Assembly (NCBI GenBank): GCA_036403095.1
Contig: DASWRQ010000035.1
Location: forward strand, 1-64,000
Length of the DNA stretch: 64,000 bases
Source of the DNA: Kutzneria sp036403095
GTDB taxonomy: Bacteria; Actinomycetota; Actinomycetes; Mycobacteriales; Pseudonocardiaceae
Reading direction: 5' to 3'
Notes under the pieces: generated by a model
What the model saw: the letters and a program-made list of their open reading frames with translations, nothing else
Told to the model about the DNA's origin: nothing
Database searches by the model: none
Translations under genes and position numbers: made by a program
Shown here: positions 7,498-16,531 of the stretch, piece by piece
Position numbering within the stretch: the first letter of the stretch is position 1
How the letters are laid out: every line of letters starts with the position of its first letter

Positions 7498-9219
7498 TCA
7501 GACAGTCGAATCGCTCTTTTCGGACATTGCCAGCACGCCGCCGACCACGAGAACCACGGCGCAGGCGATGGCCAGCCAGGTGCCGAGGGACGGGGCCGAG
7601 CCGGCGACGCGACCGCCCGTGAAGACGTATTCCGAGGCTCGCACGATGGCCACCAGAGACGCACCGAACAGCAGGGCGGCGGCCCGCACCGGCCGGGACC
7701 GGGCGGCGATGGCGGCGGCGGCGATCACGGCCAGCAGGGCGACAACCGAGCCGACCGAGGCGATGCGGAACGTCCACAGGCCGGCGGACTCGTAGTCCGG
7801 GCCGGTGACGGCCGGAAAGCCGAAGGCGCCGACGGCCAGCAGCGCGGCCAGGCCGGCGACCCAGCCGAGCACGGGCCGGGCCGCCAGCTCGGACAGGTCG
7901 ACGTCTTCCCGCTCCAGGGCGCCGGCCAGCGTCGCGATGACCACGGCGACCAGGGCCAGCAGCACGGCCAGCGCCCCGAACCACACGCCGGCGCCGGGGG
8001 TGGCCTTGCTGGTGATCACGCCGGTCGCCGACAGCACGTTGTCGAAGCCGCTGGCCACGGCGAGCGGGATGCCGGCGCAGGCGACCGCGAACGCCGGCCG
8101 CACCAGCGCGGCCCAGACCGGCACCAGCAGCCCGACGGCCAGCAGGCCGACCAGGATGCTGGCCGGCGTGAGCAGCCGGATCGCGTAGTTCTCGGGCACG
8201 GCCGCCCCGTCGGGCAGAGACAGCAGCGGCAGCGCCACCGCGACCAGCCCGGCCACGGCCGCGACCAGGCCGACGATGCCGGCGCCGCGGTGCAGGTTGC
8301 CCCGCCCGGGCAGGTCGACGTCCTCGTCCAGGGACTGCTCCCGCCGCCCGACCGAGACGAAGGCGAACGGCACCAGCAGCGCGACGCCGACCAGGGTCAG
8401 CCACGGCCCGGTGGCCGGGTGCAGCTCGTCGACCACGTAGCCGGCCACAGCCGGCGGCAGCGCGACGACCAGCGCCGCCAGCCCGACGCCGACGATGCCG
8501 CCGCGGACCGTGTCGGCGTCGCCGGAGGTCGTCGCGACGGCCGCGGCCACGGGCATCACCAAGGCCACCAGCAGGCCCCCGACCAGGGCCAACACCGGCG
8601 AGTCGAACACACCGTCGGCCGGCAGCAGCGGGTTGTCGGACGAGAAGGGGGCCATCACCAGGCCGACCGCGATCAGCAGGCCGAGGCCGGCCGCGCCGAC
8701 GACCAGGCCGCGGCGCGGCTCCTCGTCGTCCGGGCGATCGCGGTCACGGGCCAGCACACCGGCCACGACCGTGACGGCAAGGCCGAGGATGAGCAGCCAC
8801 AACCCGGTGGCCGGGCTGGGCGGGACCGTGCCGTCCACGGCGACGAGGTCCGGGCGCGACACCCGGCTGGCGTCAACGGCCAGCTGCACGTCCGCGACCG
8901 CGCGTCCCACCGACACCGCGGCGAACACCACCAGCAGCGCGCTCGCCGCGGCCGGCCGGCGGTTGCCGACGAAGATCGCCGCGGCGATCGGCGGCAGCAG
9001 GGCCAGCACGGCGGCCAGCGGCCAGGACGGATAGCCGGCTGGGGCGTGCACCACGCCCATGACCAGGCCGACGATCTGCAGCACGGCGCCGGCCGCGGCG
9101 ACCGTGATGGCCGGCCACTGGCTCCGGTTCAGCGGTTCGAACTCTGGTTCGGGCTCACCCGCCCGAGCGGCCCGCCGATCGGCGAGACGTGGGTGTGGGG
9201 ACCTCGACCGCTCACTCAC
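7498..9219 (-). CDS. Polytopic membrane protein of unknown function
   Basis: The 573-residue protein has a short charged cytoplasmic N-terminus (MSERSRSPHPRLADRRAARA, then acidic EPEPEFEP) and about 16 alanine/valine/leucine-rich hydrophobic segments to the end, with only short loops. No transporter signature, catalytic motif or cysteine pair was found. It is not one of the conserved genes known to sit between M23 peptidase and sucC in mycobacteria. It is transcribed on its own, divergent from the hydrolase gene, and runs into a palindromic repeat. I do not recognise the family; a transport or envelope role would be a guess from topology only. Confidence 0.75.
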   Translation of the reverse strand: MSERSRSPHPRLADRRAARAGEPEPEFEPLNRSQWPAITVAAAGAVLQIVGLVMGVVHAPAGYPSWPLAAVLALLPPIAAAIFVGNRRPAAASALLVVFAAVSVGRAVADVQLAVDASRVSRPDLVAVDGTVPPSPATGLWLLILGLAVTVVAGVLARDRDRPDDEEPRRGLVVGAAGLGLLIAVGLVMAPFSSDNPLLPADGVFDSPVLALVGGLLVALVMPVAAAVATTSGDADTVRGGIVGVGLAALVVALPPAVAGYVVDELHPATGPWLTLVGVALLVPFAFVSVGRREQSLDEDVDLPGRGNLHRGAGIVGLVAAVAGLVAVALPLLSLPDGAAVPENYAIRLLTPASILVGLLAVGLLVPVWAALVRPAFAVACAGIPLAVASGFDNVLSATGVITSKATPGAGVWFGALAVLLALVAVVIATLAGALEREDVDLSELAARPVLGWVAGLAALLAVGAFGFPAVTGPDYESAGLWTFRIASVGSVVALLAVIAAAAIAARSRPVRAAALLFGASLVAIVRASEYVFTGGRVAGSAPSLGTWLAIACAVVLVVGGVLAMSEKSDSTV

Positions 9220-9283
9220 GGGGGCGACCCTACAACGGAGGCGCGCAAGGGCACGGTGTAGCGAGGAGATGACTAATCGTGAA

Positions 9284-9293
9284 CTGATACGTA
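9284..9293. promoter_or_regulatory. Perfect palindrome GATACGTATC in a divergent promoter
   Basis: The 110-base gap between the divergent membrane-protein and hydrolase genes is unusually A/T-rich for this genome (9268-9330). It contains the perfect 10-base palindrome GATACGTATC, and AGTTAATTTACC follows some 20 bases downstream, where a -10 box for the hydrolase gene could lie. It is a plausible operator; the regulator is unknown. Confidence 0.35.
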
Positions 9294-9329
9294 TCGCAAA
9301 AGTTGCACAGTTAATTTACCGTCACACGT

Positions 9330-10229
9330 ATGGGTAACGGCGTGCTCGGTCGACTGGCCAGCACCCTGCGGGGTGTTGCCGTCGAATCGGCATGGCTGGC
9401 CGCGCACGCCGCACTGTACCCCTGGGGCGCGATGGCGGAACGCCTCCACCCGGACGGGCCCTACGTCCACTACCGGACCGACGCCCTGTCGCCGGCCGCC
9501 CGCGGTCTGCTGGTTTCGGCCATGGACGCGGCGGGCACCCCGATCCTGCTGCTGCACGGGATCGGCGACAACCGGTCCGTGTTCGCGGTGCTGGGAGCCG
9601 CGCTGCGCCGACGGGGATTCGGGGTGGTGCACGCGGTGAACTACAGCGTGCTGACCGCCGTGACCGGGGACGTGCGGACGGCCGCGTCGATGTTCGGGGA
9701 GCAGGTCGAGCAGGTCTGCGAGCTGACCGGGTCGGACCGGGTGCACGTGGTCGGCCACTCGCTCGGCGGGCTGATCGCGCGGTACTACGTGCAGCGCCGT
9801 GGCGGCGACGAGCGGGTCGACACGCTGGTCACGTTGGGCACGCCGCACCGGGGCACGGTGGCGGCCTACCTGCTGCCGACCGGGCTGGCCAAGCAGTTGC
9901 GGCCGGGGTCGCAGCTGCTGGACGAGCTGGACGAGCCCGCGCCCGGCTGCCGGACCAAGTTCGTGTCGGTGTGGACGCCCGCCGACCAGGTCGTGCTGCC
10001 CCAGTCCAACGCCCGGCTGACCCATCCGGATCTGGACATCGAGGAGCACTGCCTACGTGATGTCGGTCACTGGGCGCTGCCCGTGGATTCCCGTGCATCG
10101 CGCCTCGTCGCCGACTCGCTCGTTCGCGGGCACGGCCACCCGTCCGAACGGGCTACCAGCCAGTACGACCCGTTGCGCACATTGCCGATCACGCACGGTC
10201 ATAGCGCCTCGTCCGGGCTTTCCAGCTGA
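9330..10229 (+). CDS. Alpha/beta hydrolase (lipase/esterase family)
   Basis: The 299-residue protein has a complete Ser-Asp-His triad by eye: the nucleophile elbow VVGHSLGG (about residues 144-151), an Asp in TPADQVVLP, and the His of DVGHWALP. LLLHGIGDN is the oxyanion strand and GTPHRG follows the nucleophile as in class I.4-like and PGAP1-type lipases. No signal peptide is evident, although the first 40 residues are amphipathic. The substrate cannot be read from sequence. The ATG at 9330 has no Shine-Dalgarno and lies just downstream of an A/T-rich promoter, so translation may be leaderless. It is followed by the M23 peptidase gene on the same strand. Confidence 0.85.
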   Translation: MGNGVLGRLASTLRGVAVESAWLAAHAALYPWGAMAERLHPDGPYVHYRTDALSPAARGLLVSAMDAAGTPILLLHGIGDNRSVFAVLGAALRRRGFGVVHAVNYSVLTAVTGDVRTAASMFGEQVEQVCELTGSDRVHVVGHSLGGLIARYYVQRRGGDERVDTLVTLGTPHRGTVAAYLLPTGLAKQLRPGSQLLDELDEPAPGCRTKFVSVWTPADQVVLPQSNARLTHPDLDIEEHCLRDVGHWALPVDSRASRLVADSLVRGHGHPSERATSQYDPLRTLPITHGHSASSGLSS

Positions 10230-10413
10230 AACCCGTTCGAGGGAGGCCCGGTACCAGGGCTTGCCCCTAGGGGATCGACTTCGTTACCTTCTCGCGGTCC
10301 GTTGTCACGGTCTGATCACGTACGCGACACGCGGCTGCCACCCCGAAAGCGGCCGCCCGGGAACCCCGTCCCGGCTCGCAGTGATCGGACTCCCCGAGGC
10401 GGAAGGCCAGGCT
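10230..10413 (+). promoter_or_regulatory. Long leader of the M23 peptidase gene
   Basis: A 184-base gap between the hydrolase stop and the TTG start of the peptidase gene. It contains GTTACCTTCTCGCGG and TTGTCACGGTCTGATCACG (about 10284-10319), then GC-rich sequence able to fold (ACCCCGAAAGCGGCC..GGGAACCCC). Peptidoglycan-hydrolase genes of actinobacteria are often controlled by MtrA or by c-di-AMP riboswitches. The region is compatible with such control, but I could not match a full consensus. Confidence 0.3.
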
Positions 10414-11235
10414 TTGACGCAGTACCGCTCCCCCGGCGGCTCGAAACGCTCCACCGCGCCCACCCCGAGGCGTGACGAGCAAGGCGAGATCACCCGCGTG
10501 CCGACCCAGCGCGCCCGAGGCTCCCACCGGCTACCGCCGCCGCCCTCCGCTCTGCGCGGCCGGGTCGCCGTGGCCGCCGTCGCGCTCGGCGCCTTCACCG
10601 CCGCCGCCTACGGCGGCACCCTGACGCCCACGCAGTCGCACTCCACCGACGGCGTCAAGCCGCTCGCCGACGCCCGTGAGGCCAATGCCGCCTTCGGCAT
10701 CGGCGGCGACGCCGTCGGCGCCCCCGAGGTGCTGCCCATCCAGCGCGGCACCGACGCCGCCGCCGAGGCGCAGAAGCTCACCAACTCGGAGAAGATCACC
10801 GCCGACCTCGCCGCCCAGGCCGCGGCCAAGTGGGCCGCCGACCACCGACCGCTGTTCGTCAAGCCGGCCGAGGGCGTGCTCAGCTCCGGCTTCGGCGGCC
10901 GCTGGGGCGCCTTCCACTACGGCATCGACATCGCCAACGCGATGGACACCCCCATCGTCGCGGCCGCCGACGGCGTGGTCATCGACGCCGGGCCGGCCTC
11001 CGGCTTCGGCCTCTGGGTCCGCATCCGGTTGTCCGACGGCACCATCAACGTCTACGGCCACATGGACACCTTCTCCGTGCACGTCGGCCAGCACGTCCAG
11101 GCCGGCGAGGAGATCGCCAAGATGGGCGACCGCGGCGAGTCCACCGGCGTGCACCTGCACTTCGAGGTGTGGAACCCGGCCGGCAAGAAGATCAACCCCC
11201 TCCCCTGGCTCAACGAACGCGGCATCACGGTGTAA
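10414..11235 (+). CDS. M23 (LytM-type) peptidase, membrane-anchored
   Basis: The protein is 273 residues from a TTG start at 10414 with GGAAGG seven bases upstream. GTG at 10381 is in frame but has no ribosome binding site. A basic N-terminus precedes one hydrophobic helix (VAVAAVALGAFTAAAYGG, about 50-68), so the enzyme is likely anchored with its catalytic domain outside the membrane. The M23 domain (about 150-270) keeps the zinc ligands: HYGIDIANAMDTP (H, D) and HLHFEVW (HxH). It cleaves peptidoglycan cross-bridges. Position next to sucCD corresponds to Rv0950c. The 3' end overlaps the lysE-like gene by 11 bases. Confidence 0.88.
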   Translation: MTQYRSPGGSKRSTAPTPRRDEQGEITRVPTQRARGSHRLPPPPSALRGRVAVAAVALGAFTAAAYGGTLTPTQSHSTDGVKPLADAREANAAFGIGGDAVGAPEVLPIQRGTDAAAEAQKLTNSEKITADLAAQAAAKWAADHRPLFVKPAEGVLSSGFGGRWGAFHYGIDIANAMDTPIVAAADGVVIDAGPASGFGLWVRIRLSDGTINVYGHMDTFSVHVGQHVQAGEEIAKMGDRGESTGVHLHFEVWNPAGKKINPLPWLNERGITV

Positions 11236-11830
11236 CCAGCCCCGCCGCCAATCCGACGATCACCGCGCTGGAGATCAGCGCGGTGGCCAGTCGGCCGCGG
11301 TGGCCGGCCAGGAGGCGGCCGAGCAGTGCGCCGCCGCCGGCCAGCATGAGTTGCCAGCTGGCGGAGGCGGCGAAGGCGGCCAGCACGAAAACGAGACCGC
11401 CGGTGGTGGTCGGACCGCCGAGCACAAGCGCGGTGAAGTAGATCAGGGTCATCGGGTTGACCAAGGTGATGCCGAGCAGGACGACGTAGGCCCGCAAGGG
11501 ATCGGTCAGCTCCCGACCCGACACGTCCTGCGGCCGCCGATAGCCGGTGACGGCCTTGATCGCGCCCCGCAACGCCAGAGCGACGAGCACGGCGGCGGAG
11601 ACCCAGCGCAGCAGCCCATTGATCGGGTGGATCAAGGGCACCAGCACCGACCCGCCCAACGTGGAAATCAGGGCGTACAGGCCGTCCGCGGTGGCGACGC
11701 CCAGAGCGGCAGCGGTGCCGAGGCGTAGGGACGTTCGAGCGGTGAGGGCCATGAGGTAGGTCCCGACAGCGCCGACGGGTATGGCGATGCCATAGCCGGC
11801 GACGAGCCCGGCGACCAGGGCGGCGCTCAC
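11225..11830 (-). CDS. LysE/RhtB-family amino-acid exporter
   Basis: The 201-residue protein has six hydrophobic segments. The N-terminal LysE signature GYGIAIPVGAVGTYLM (first helix with G-x-x-x-P-V/G-P) and NPMTLIYF in the middle (the NPK/NP motif of the family) are visible. The family exports amino acids or related metabolites using the proton gradient. The GTG start is at 11830. It is divergent from a TipA-like MerR regulator, which may regulate it as well as itself, and it is convergent with the M23 gene. Confidence 0.85.
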   Translation of the reverse strand: MSAALVAGLVAGYGIAIPVGAVGTYLMALTARTSLRLGTAAALGVATADGLYALISTLGGSVLVPLIHPINGLLRWVSAAVLVALALRGAIKAVTGYRRPQDVSGRELTDPLRAYVVLLGITLVNPMTLIYFTALVLGGPTTTGGLVFVLAAFAASASWQLMLAGGGALLGRLLAGHRGRLATALISSAVIVGLAAGLVTP

Positions 11831-11960
11831 GGGCGCGGCGGAGTCGACCCTCCCCGGCCACGACGCTGCTGCCGGCCCCGCCCCGCGACAGCGGAGAGGG
11901 ACAGCAAGGGCATCGTCGAGGTCGTCATGGCCCCCATCATCACCGGCCCCGCAATCGGAT

Positions 11961-11991
11961 TTGACCCTGACGCGACGTGAGGCCGCACAGT
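11961..11991 (+). promoter_or_regulatory. MerR-type promoter/operator upstream of the TipA-like gene
   Basis: A -35 box TTGACC (11961-11966) and a possible -10 CACAGT (11986-11991) are separated by 19 bases, the over-long spacer typical of MerR-regulated promoters. The spacer is nearly filled by the dyad CCTGACG-CGA-CGTGAGG (11966-11982). This is the classical site where a MerR dimer twists DNA to activate. Transcription would start within a few bases of the ATG at 11998, giving a leaderless or nearly leaderless mRNA. The arrangement predicts autoregulation. Confidence 0.65.
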
Positions 11992-11997
11992 AGGGCC

Positions 11998-12759
11998 ATG
12001 ACCGACGACTACACAGTGGGAGCGGCGGCGGAGTTGGCCGGAGTGTCGGTGCGCACGCTGCATCACTACGACCAGATCGGGCTGGTGCGGCCGAGCCGGC
12101 GCAGCGAGGCGGGTTATCGGCTCTACTCCGACGCCGACGTGCAGACGCTGAACCGGGTGGTGTTCTACCGGGAGCTGGGGCTGGAGCTCGGAGAGATCGC
12201 GGAGTTGTTGGCGGACAACACCATCACCGATGAGGAACACCTGCGACGACAGCGGGAACTACTGACCGAGCGTGTCTCGCATTTCACGGCGATGGTGGCG
12301 GTGATCGGCAGAGAGCTGGCGGCGCGGGCGGCCGGCATCGGCCTGACGCCGAGGCAGCGGCGAGAGGTGTTCGGCCAGGACTTCGTGACGCACGCCGAGG
12401 AGGCGGACCGGAAATGGGGCGACAGCAAGGAGTTCGGGCAACGCCAGCAGCGCACGGCCCGCTATACCCAGCAGGACTGGGAAAAGCTCCGCACGGAACT
12501 GGCCACCATCAACCAGGGCCTAGCGGAGGCGATGGCCAACGGAATACCGCCGACAGACCCTGAGGCGATGGATCTGGCCGAGCAGCACCGGAAACACACC
12601 GACCGCTGGTTCCACGACTGCGACCACGCCACCCATGAAGGGCTGGCCGAGCACTACAAGAACAACGAACGCAGCGGCCAGAACTACGACGACATGGTGC
12701 CCGGCCTGTCGCAGTACGTCCACGACGCCATCGTCGCCAACGCCAAAAGATCCACTTAG
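11998..12759 (+). CDS. MerR-family regulator with TipAS-like drug-binding domain
   Basis: 253 residues. The N-terminal winged helix (about 4-70; YTVGAAAELAGVSVRTLHHYDQIGL) is classical MerR. The C-terminal 130 residues (RREVFGQDF..WGDSKEFGQRQQRTARYTQQDWEKL..) match the layout of TipAS/albicidin-binding domains, which sense thiopeptides and other antibiotics. The ATG start at 11998 is chosen because a MerR-type promoter ends there. The likely role is drug-responsive activation of its own gene and perhaps of the divergent LysE exporter. The stop overlaps the end of the convergent SARP gene by 4 bases. Confidence 0.88.
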   Translation: MTDDYTVGAAAELAGVSVRTLHHYDQIGLVRPSRRSEAGYRLYSDADVQTLNRVVFYRELGLELGEIAELLADNTITDEEHLRRQRELLTERVSHFTAMVAVIGRELAARAAGIGLTPRQRREVFGQDFVTHAEEADRKWGDSKEFGQRQQRTARYTQQDWEKLRTELATINQGLAEAMANGIPPTDPEAMDLAEQHRKHTDRWFHDCDHATHEGLAEHYKNNERSGQNYDDMVPGLSQYVHDAIVANAKRST

Positions 12760-15488
12760 GACGCTTCGGCCTTGGCGGCGGCAAGTCCTTGCAGCCCTTG
12801 GTCGACGGCGTGCCGGTGCCCGATGCGGCGAGCGATGGCGACGGCGTCGGCGAAGGCGGCCACGGACTCCTCCTGGCGACCCATGGCCAGCAGGGTGCCG
12901 CCGAGATCCTGGAGCACGGTGTTCTGCGCGTAGAGATCGCCGAGCTGACGGAAGATCGTCAACGCCGAGCGGCAACAGTCGAGCGCGTGCTGGAGCTCGC
13001 CGAGCTCCAGGTAGGTCTCGGCCAGCCCACGCAGCAGATCGCCCTCGTGCCAACGACTTCCGGCGATGCGGGCCAGCCCGAGGGCCCGCCGGTAGTGGGC
13101 CAGCGCGTCGCCGATCATGCCGCTGCCGCGGTACGCCTCGGCCAGGTTGGACAGGGTGCTCATCTCACGATGCGTGTCCTGCGGCCCGTACTCGACGGAC
13201 GGCATCTGCCGCAACGCGACAACGGCGTCGGCCTGCCGGCCCAGATGGGCGCTGGCGGCGGCGATGCAGCTCAGCGACAGCGCCTCGCCGATGGGGTCGT
13301 CCATGGCGCGGGCGGCGACGGCCGACACCCGGGAAAAGGCGATGAGCTGCTCGAAATCGCGGCGCAGGCGGTGGAACTCCCACACCACGACGCCGAGCCG
13401 CCACGCGACGAGGTGCCGACGGGTCTGGCCGGCCATCCGGTCCAGCGCGGCCAGGTTCTCGCTCTCGGTGTCGAACCACTGCAACGCCTGGAGATAGCCG
13501 GCGAACGGCAGCGGCGCGCACTCCCGCGGCGGGTCGCCGATGGACATGTCGTTGGCCTGCCCCCGCAACCCGTTGTCGGCGTTGCTGGCGGTGTAGAGGT
13601 ACCAGTCGGTCAGCCGCTGCAGGGCCAACGACCGGTCCCGCTCGTCCTCGCCCTGCTCGACCTCCTCGGCGGCGTACACGCGCAGCAGGTCGTGCAGCCG
13701 GTACCGGTCGCGGTTGACCTCGCCGAGCAGGTGCCGGTCGGTCAGGTCGGTGAGCAGCCGCCGGGTCATCGGCACCGGCATGCCGGTCAGCGCGGCGGCG
13801 GCCGGCGTGCTGAACTCGGGGCCGGGGTGCAGTCCGAGCAGCCGGAAAACCCGTGCGGCGTCGGGCTTCAACGCGTGGTACGACCAGGAGAACACGGCCC
13901 GCACGGCGGTCGACTCGTCGTCGTCCGGAGCCAGCACGTCCAGCCGGTCCCGCTCGTTGGACAGGTCGCCGGCCAGGTCGGACATCATCAGGTGCGGGTG
14001 CGTCGCCGCCCGGTCGCCGGCGATACGCAGCGCCAGCGGCAGGTTGCCGCACAACCGGACCAGGTCCCGCACGGCCCGCGGCTCGGCGTCCACCCGGCCG
14101 GCCCCGAGCATGCCGACCATCAGCCGCACGGCGTCCTCGGTGCCGAGCACGTCCAGCGTGATCCGACGGGCGCCGTCCCGGGCCACCAGTCCGGACAGCC
14201 GGTTGCGGCTGGTCACGATGACCGCGCAGGACGGCGATCCGGGCAGCAACGGCCGGACCTGGTCGGTGCTGGCGGCGTTGTCCAGCACCACGAGAATGCG
14301 CTTTCCGGCCACCAGGCTCCGATACATGCCGGCCTGGTCGTCCAGGTCGGCCGGCACCTGCTGGGCCGGCACGCCGAGGCCGCGCAGCAGATAGCCCAGC
14401 GCGTCCACCGGCATCAGCGGCGGCAGCTTCGGGTCGAAGCCGCGCAGGTTGACGTAGAGCTGCCCGTCGGGGAAGCGGTCGGTGATGCGGTGCGCGTAGT
14501 GCACGGCCAGCGCGGTCTTGCCGATGCCGCCGGCCCCGTCGATGGCCGAGATCAGCACCGAGTTGGACGTCTCGTCCAGGAACCGGTCCAGCTCGGCGAT
14601 CTCGGCCGCACGGCCGGTGAAGCCGGGCACGTCGTGCGGCAGCTGCGCCGGCACCGGTCCGGTGGCCGGCTCGGCCGCCACCCGGGCCGGCTGTGGCGCG
14701 GCCAGCTCCGGGTCGTTGCGCAGGATCTTGCCGTGCAGCCGGCGCAGCTCCGGGGACGGCTCGATGGCCAACTCCTCGGCCAGCACCCGGCGGGCGTCCT
14801 GGTAGGCCTCCAGCGCGTCGGCCTGCCGGCCGCAGCGGTAGAGGGTGATCATGAGCAGCCCCCGCAGCCGCTCCCACAGCGGGTGCTCGCGGACCAGGGC
14901 GGGCAACTCGGCGGCCAGGTCGTGGTGCCGGCCGAGGTCCAGCATCAGGCTGGCCCGCTCTTCGATCACCAGCAGCCGCAGCTCGTTGAGCCGCGGCCGC
15001 TCCTGCTCAACGTAGGGACAGGACAGGCCGTCGAAGGGGGTGCCACGGAACAGCGCCAGCGCCGCGTCGAGCTCGGCCACGGCCTGCTCGGGGCGGCCGT
15101 CGGCGCGCAGCGCACGGGCCCGGTCGCGGTGTCCGTTGAGTGCGCTGACGTCGAGGTCGTCCGGGTCCATCCGCAGCAGGTAGCCGGGACCGGCGTTGAC
15201 CAGTATGGTGGACGGTGCCCGATGTGTCCGGTTCGGCTCCAGGGCGCGACGCAGGCCGGCGACGTAGGTGTGCACGCTGCCCTCGGCGCTGGCCGGGGCG
15301 GCCTCGCCCCACAGCGCCGTGATCAGCTCCGACCGCCCGACCATCCGGTTCGGGCTGAGCGCGAGCAGGCCGAACAGCGCGCGCTGCATCGGCGCGCCCA
15401 GCTCGACCTCGCGGTCCCCGACCCAGCCCCGCACCGGGCCCAGCAGGGCGACCCGGAGGACGGAACCAGGGACATCGTTGTCGGACAT
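12756..15488 (-). CDS. AfsR-like SARP regulator (BTAD, NB-ARC, TPR), paralogue 1
   Basis: 910 residues. An OmpR-type winged helix (about 12-95; LGAPMQRALFGLLALSPNRMVGRSELITALWG) and BTAD (about 100-245) form the SARP module. An NB-ARC/STAND ATPase follows (about 290-580), with P-loop GAGGIGKTALAV and Walker B RILVVLDNAAS, then ARC2-like SWSYHALKPDAARVFRLLGLHPG, and TPR-like helices to the C-terminus. Such proteins are ATP-dependent transcription activators, often of secondary metabolism. The ATG start has GGGAGGAAG upstream. It is the first of three such paralogues in 17 kb, and no biosynthetic genes adjoin it. It follows the 222-residue gene on the same strand. Confidence 0.93.
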   Translation of the reverse strand: MSDNDVPGSVLRVALLGPVRGWVGDREVELGAPMQRALFGLLALSPNRMVGRSELITALWGEAAPASAEGSVHTYVAGLRRALEPNRTHRAPSTILVNAGPGYLLRMDPDDLDVSALNGHRDRARALRADGRPEQAVAELDAALALFRGTPFDGLSCPYVEQERPRLNELRLLVIEERASLMLDLGRHHDLAAELPALVREHPLWERLRGLLMITLYRCGRQADALEAYQDARRVLAEELAIEPSPELRRLHGKILRNDPELAAPQPARVAAEPATGPVPAQLPHDVPGFTGRAAEIAELDRFLDETSNSVLISAIDGAGGIGKTALAVHYAHRITDRFPDGQLYVNLRGFDPKLPPLMPVDALGYLLRGLGVPAQQVPADLDDQAGMYRSLVAGKRILVVLDNAASTDQVRPLLPGSPSCAVIVTSRNRLSGLVARDGARRITLDVLGTEDAVRLMVGMLGAGRVDAEPRAVRDLVRLCGNLPLALRIAGDRAATHPHLMMSDLAGDLSNERDRLDVLAPDDDESTAVRAVFSWSYHALKPDAARVFRLLGLHPGPEFSTPAAAALTGMPVPMTRRLLTDLTDRHLLGEVNRDRYRLHDLLRVYAAEEVEQGEDERDRSLALQRLTDWYLYTASNADNGLRGQANDMSIGDPPRECAPLPFAGYLQALQWFDTESENLAALDRMAGQTRRHLVAWRLGVVVWEFHRLRRDFEQLIAFSRVSAVAARAMDDPIGEALSLSCIAAASAHLGRQADAVVALRQMPSVEYGPQDTHREMSTLSNLAEAYRGSGMIGDALAHYRRALGLARIAGSRWHEGDLLRGLAETYLELGELQHALDCCRSALTIFRQLGDLYAQNTVLQDLGGTLLAMGRQEESVAAFADAVAIARRIGHRHAVDQGLQGLAAAKAEAS

Positions 15489-15590
15489 CCAGCTTCCTCC
15501 CCAGCCCGGCCGACGGTGTTGCCCGGCCGGGGTCGTACCCCCGCCGCCATTCTTCCTGGTACACGGACAAGAAGGAACAGACGCAGCACG

Positions 15591-16259
15591 TCAAGGTGTG
15601 ATTTGGTCCACATTTGGCGACTGGCAGGTCCACAGCAACGTGCCGTTGCGGCGCACCGTGAGCTGATAGGCGGCCAGCCGCGTGCCGACGGTGTACGCCT
15701 CGACCTGGGGCGCCGGCTCGCCGGCGGCGGCCAGCGCCTGCTGGGTCTTCGCGGTCAGCGCGGCCACGTCCACCTGCTCGCCGGCCTGGATCAGGTACAC
15801 CCGCTTGGGCGCCGGCCACGGCGAGCCGTCGATCGGCATCCGCCAGGCCCGCCAGAGGCCGTGCACGCCGGGGTAGCCGTCGACCGCGCCAACCGCGGCG
15901 TCGTCCATCCGGTCGTCCCCGGACCAGCCGCCGTCCACGAACGTGAACGGCAGCGCGGCCGGCCACCGGGCCGGCTCGACACCACGGACTGCGACAGGAT
16001 CATGACCGCCCGTCACCAATGCGTCGACCAACATTCCGTGATGGACGGCCGTCACCGGAACGTGTAGATGGACAACGGCGAAGGCGACCGCACGGGCCAC
16101 GTCGGCGCCGCGGCCCTCGGCCAACCAGAACCGGGCGGCGGTCATGAGCTCGTCGGACAGATGGCCGGCGCAGGCGGCGAGCACATCGGCCAGTTCGGGC
16201 AATCGCGCCCGTTCGGCGGTGGTTCGGGAGTGCGCGGCGGCGGCATCCTCGACGACCAA
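15591..16259 (-). CDS. Hypothetical protein, TTG start
   Basis: A 222-residue soluble protein with no recognised domain. A TTG at 16259 is preceded by AGGAGGAG at ideal spacing, which fixes the start. The first half is helical and Ala-rich. The second half contains WRAWRMPIDGSPWPAPKRVYLIQAGEQVDV and ends with mixed beta-type sequence (VRRNGTLLWTCQSPNVDQITP). It sits 102 bases upstream of SARP paralogue 1 on the same strand and divergent from LuxR paralogue 1, so it may belong to their regulon. Function unknown. Confidence 0.65.
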   Translation of the reverse strand: MVVEDAAAAHSRTTAERARLPELADVLAACAGHLSDELMTAARFWLAEGRGADVARAVAFAVVHLHVPVTAVHHGMLVDALVTGGHDPVAVRGVEPARWPAALPFTFVDGGWSGDDRMDDAAVGAVDGYPGVHGLWRAWRMPIDGSPWPAPKRVYLIQAGEQVDVAALTAKTQQALAAAGEPAPQVEAYTVGTRLAAYQLTVRRNGTLLWTCQSPNVDQITP

Positions 16260-16531
16260 CAGGCTCCTCCTGCTCGCGCGGGGGACTGCGGCCAGCCTAC
16301 TGGAGACGATCGCAGGTCAACCAGGAACTTCCCAGGCCACAGGCCCGAGAGTGTGCCCGGACGCGGCGTTCCGGTGCCCGTTCTTACCTTGTCGCGATCA
16401 CCCGATCGGGTGGACTTCGACAAAACCGCAGGTCAGCACTTTCTCTACGACATGGAGGCGTCGTGAAGATCCTCTGAAGAAGGTCGTTGCACAGTGTGTT
16501 CCTGGGGGTACACAGCGGAGGAGGACACACC
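16260..16531. promoter_or_regulatory. Divergent promoter region with block shared by both LuxR paralogues
   Basis: This 272-base gap drives the 222-residue gene leftwards and LuxR paralogue 1 rightwards. The block CAGCACTT..CATGGAGGCGTCGTGAAGA (about 16433-16469) recurs upstream of LuxR paralogue 2 (CAGCACTT..CATGGAGTCACCGTGAAGA, minus strand, about 30510-30540). Both then carry GGGGGT and a strong GGAGGAG/AGGAGGAG ribosome binding site. The conservation suggests a common operator or leader. Confidence 0.5.

Noticed and set aside
9121..9180. tRNA-like GGTTCGAACTC sequence
   Set aside because: It lies inside the start of the membrane-protein gene and no cloverleaf can be drawn around it.
10230..10445. 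Possible c-di-AMP (ydaO) riboswitch before the M23 peptidase
   Set aside because: CCGAAAG..GGGAACC resembles part of the aptamer and the gene context fits, but the second half (GGGGTG and the closing helix) was not found before the start codon. An Infernal search with RF00379 would decide.
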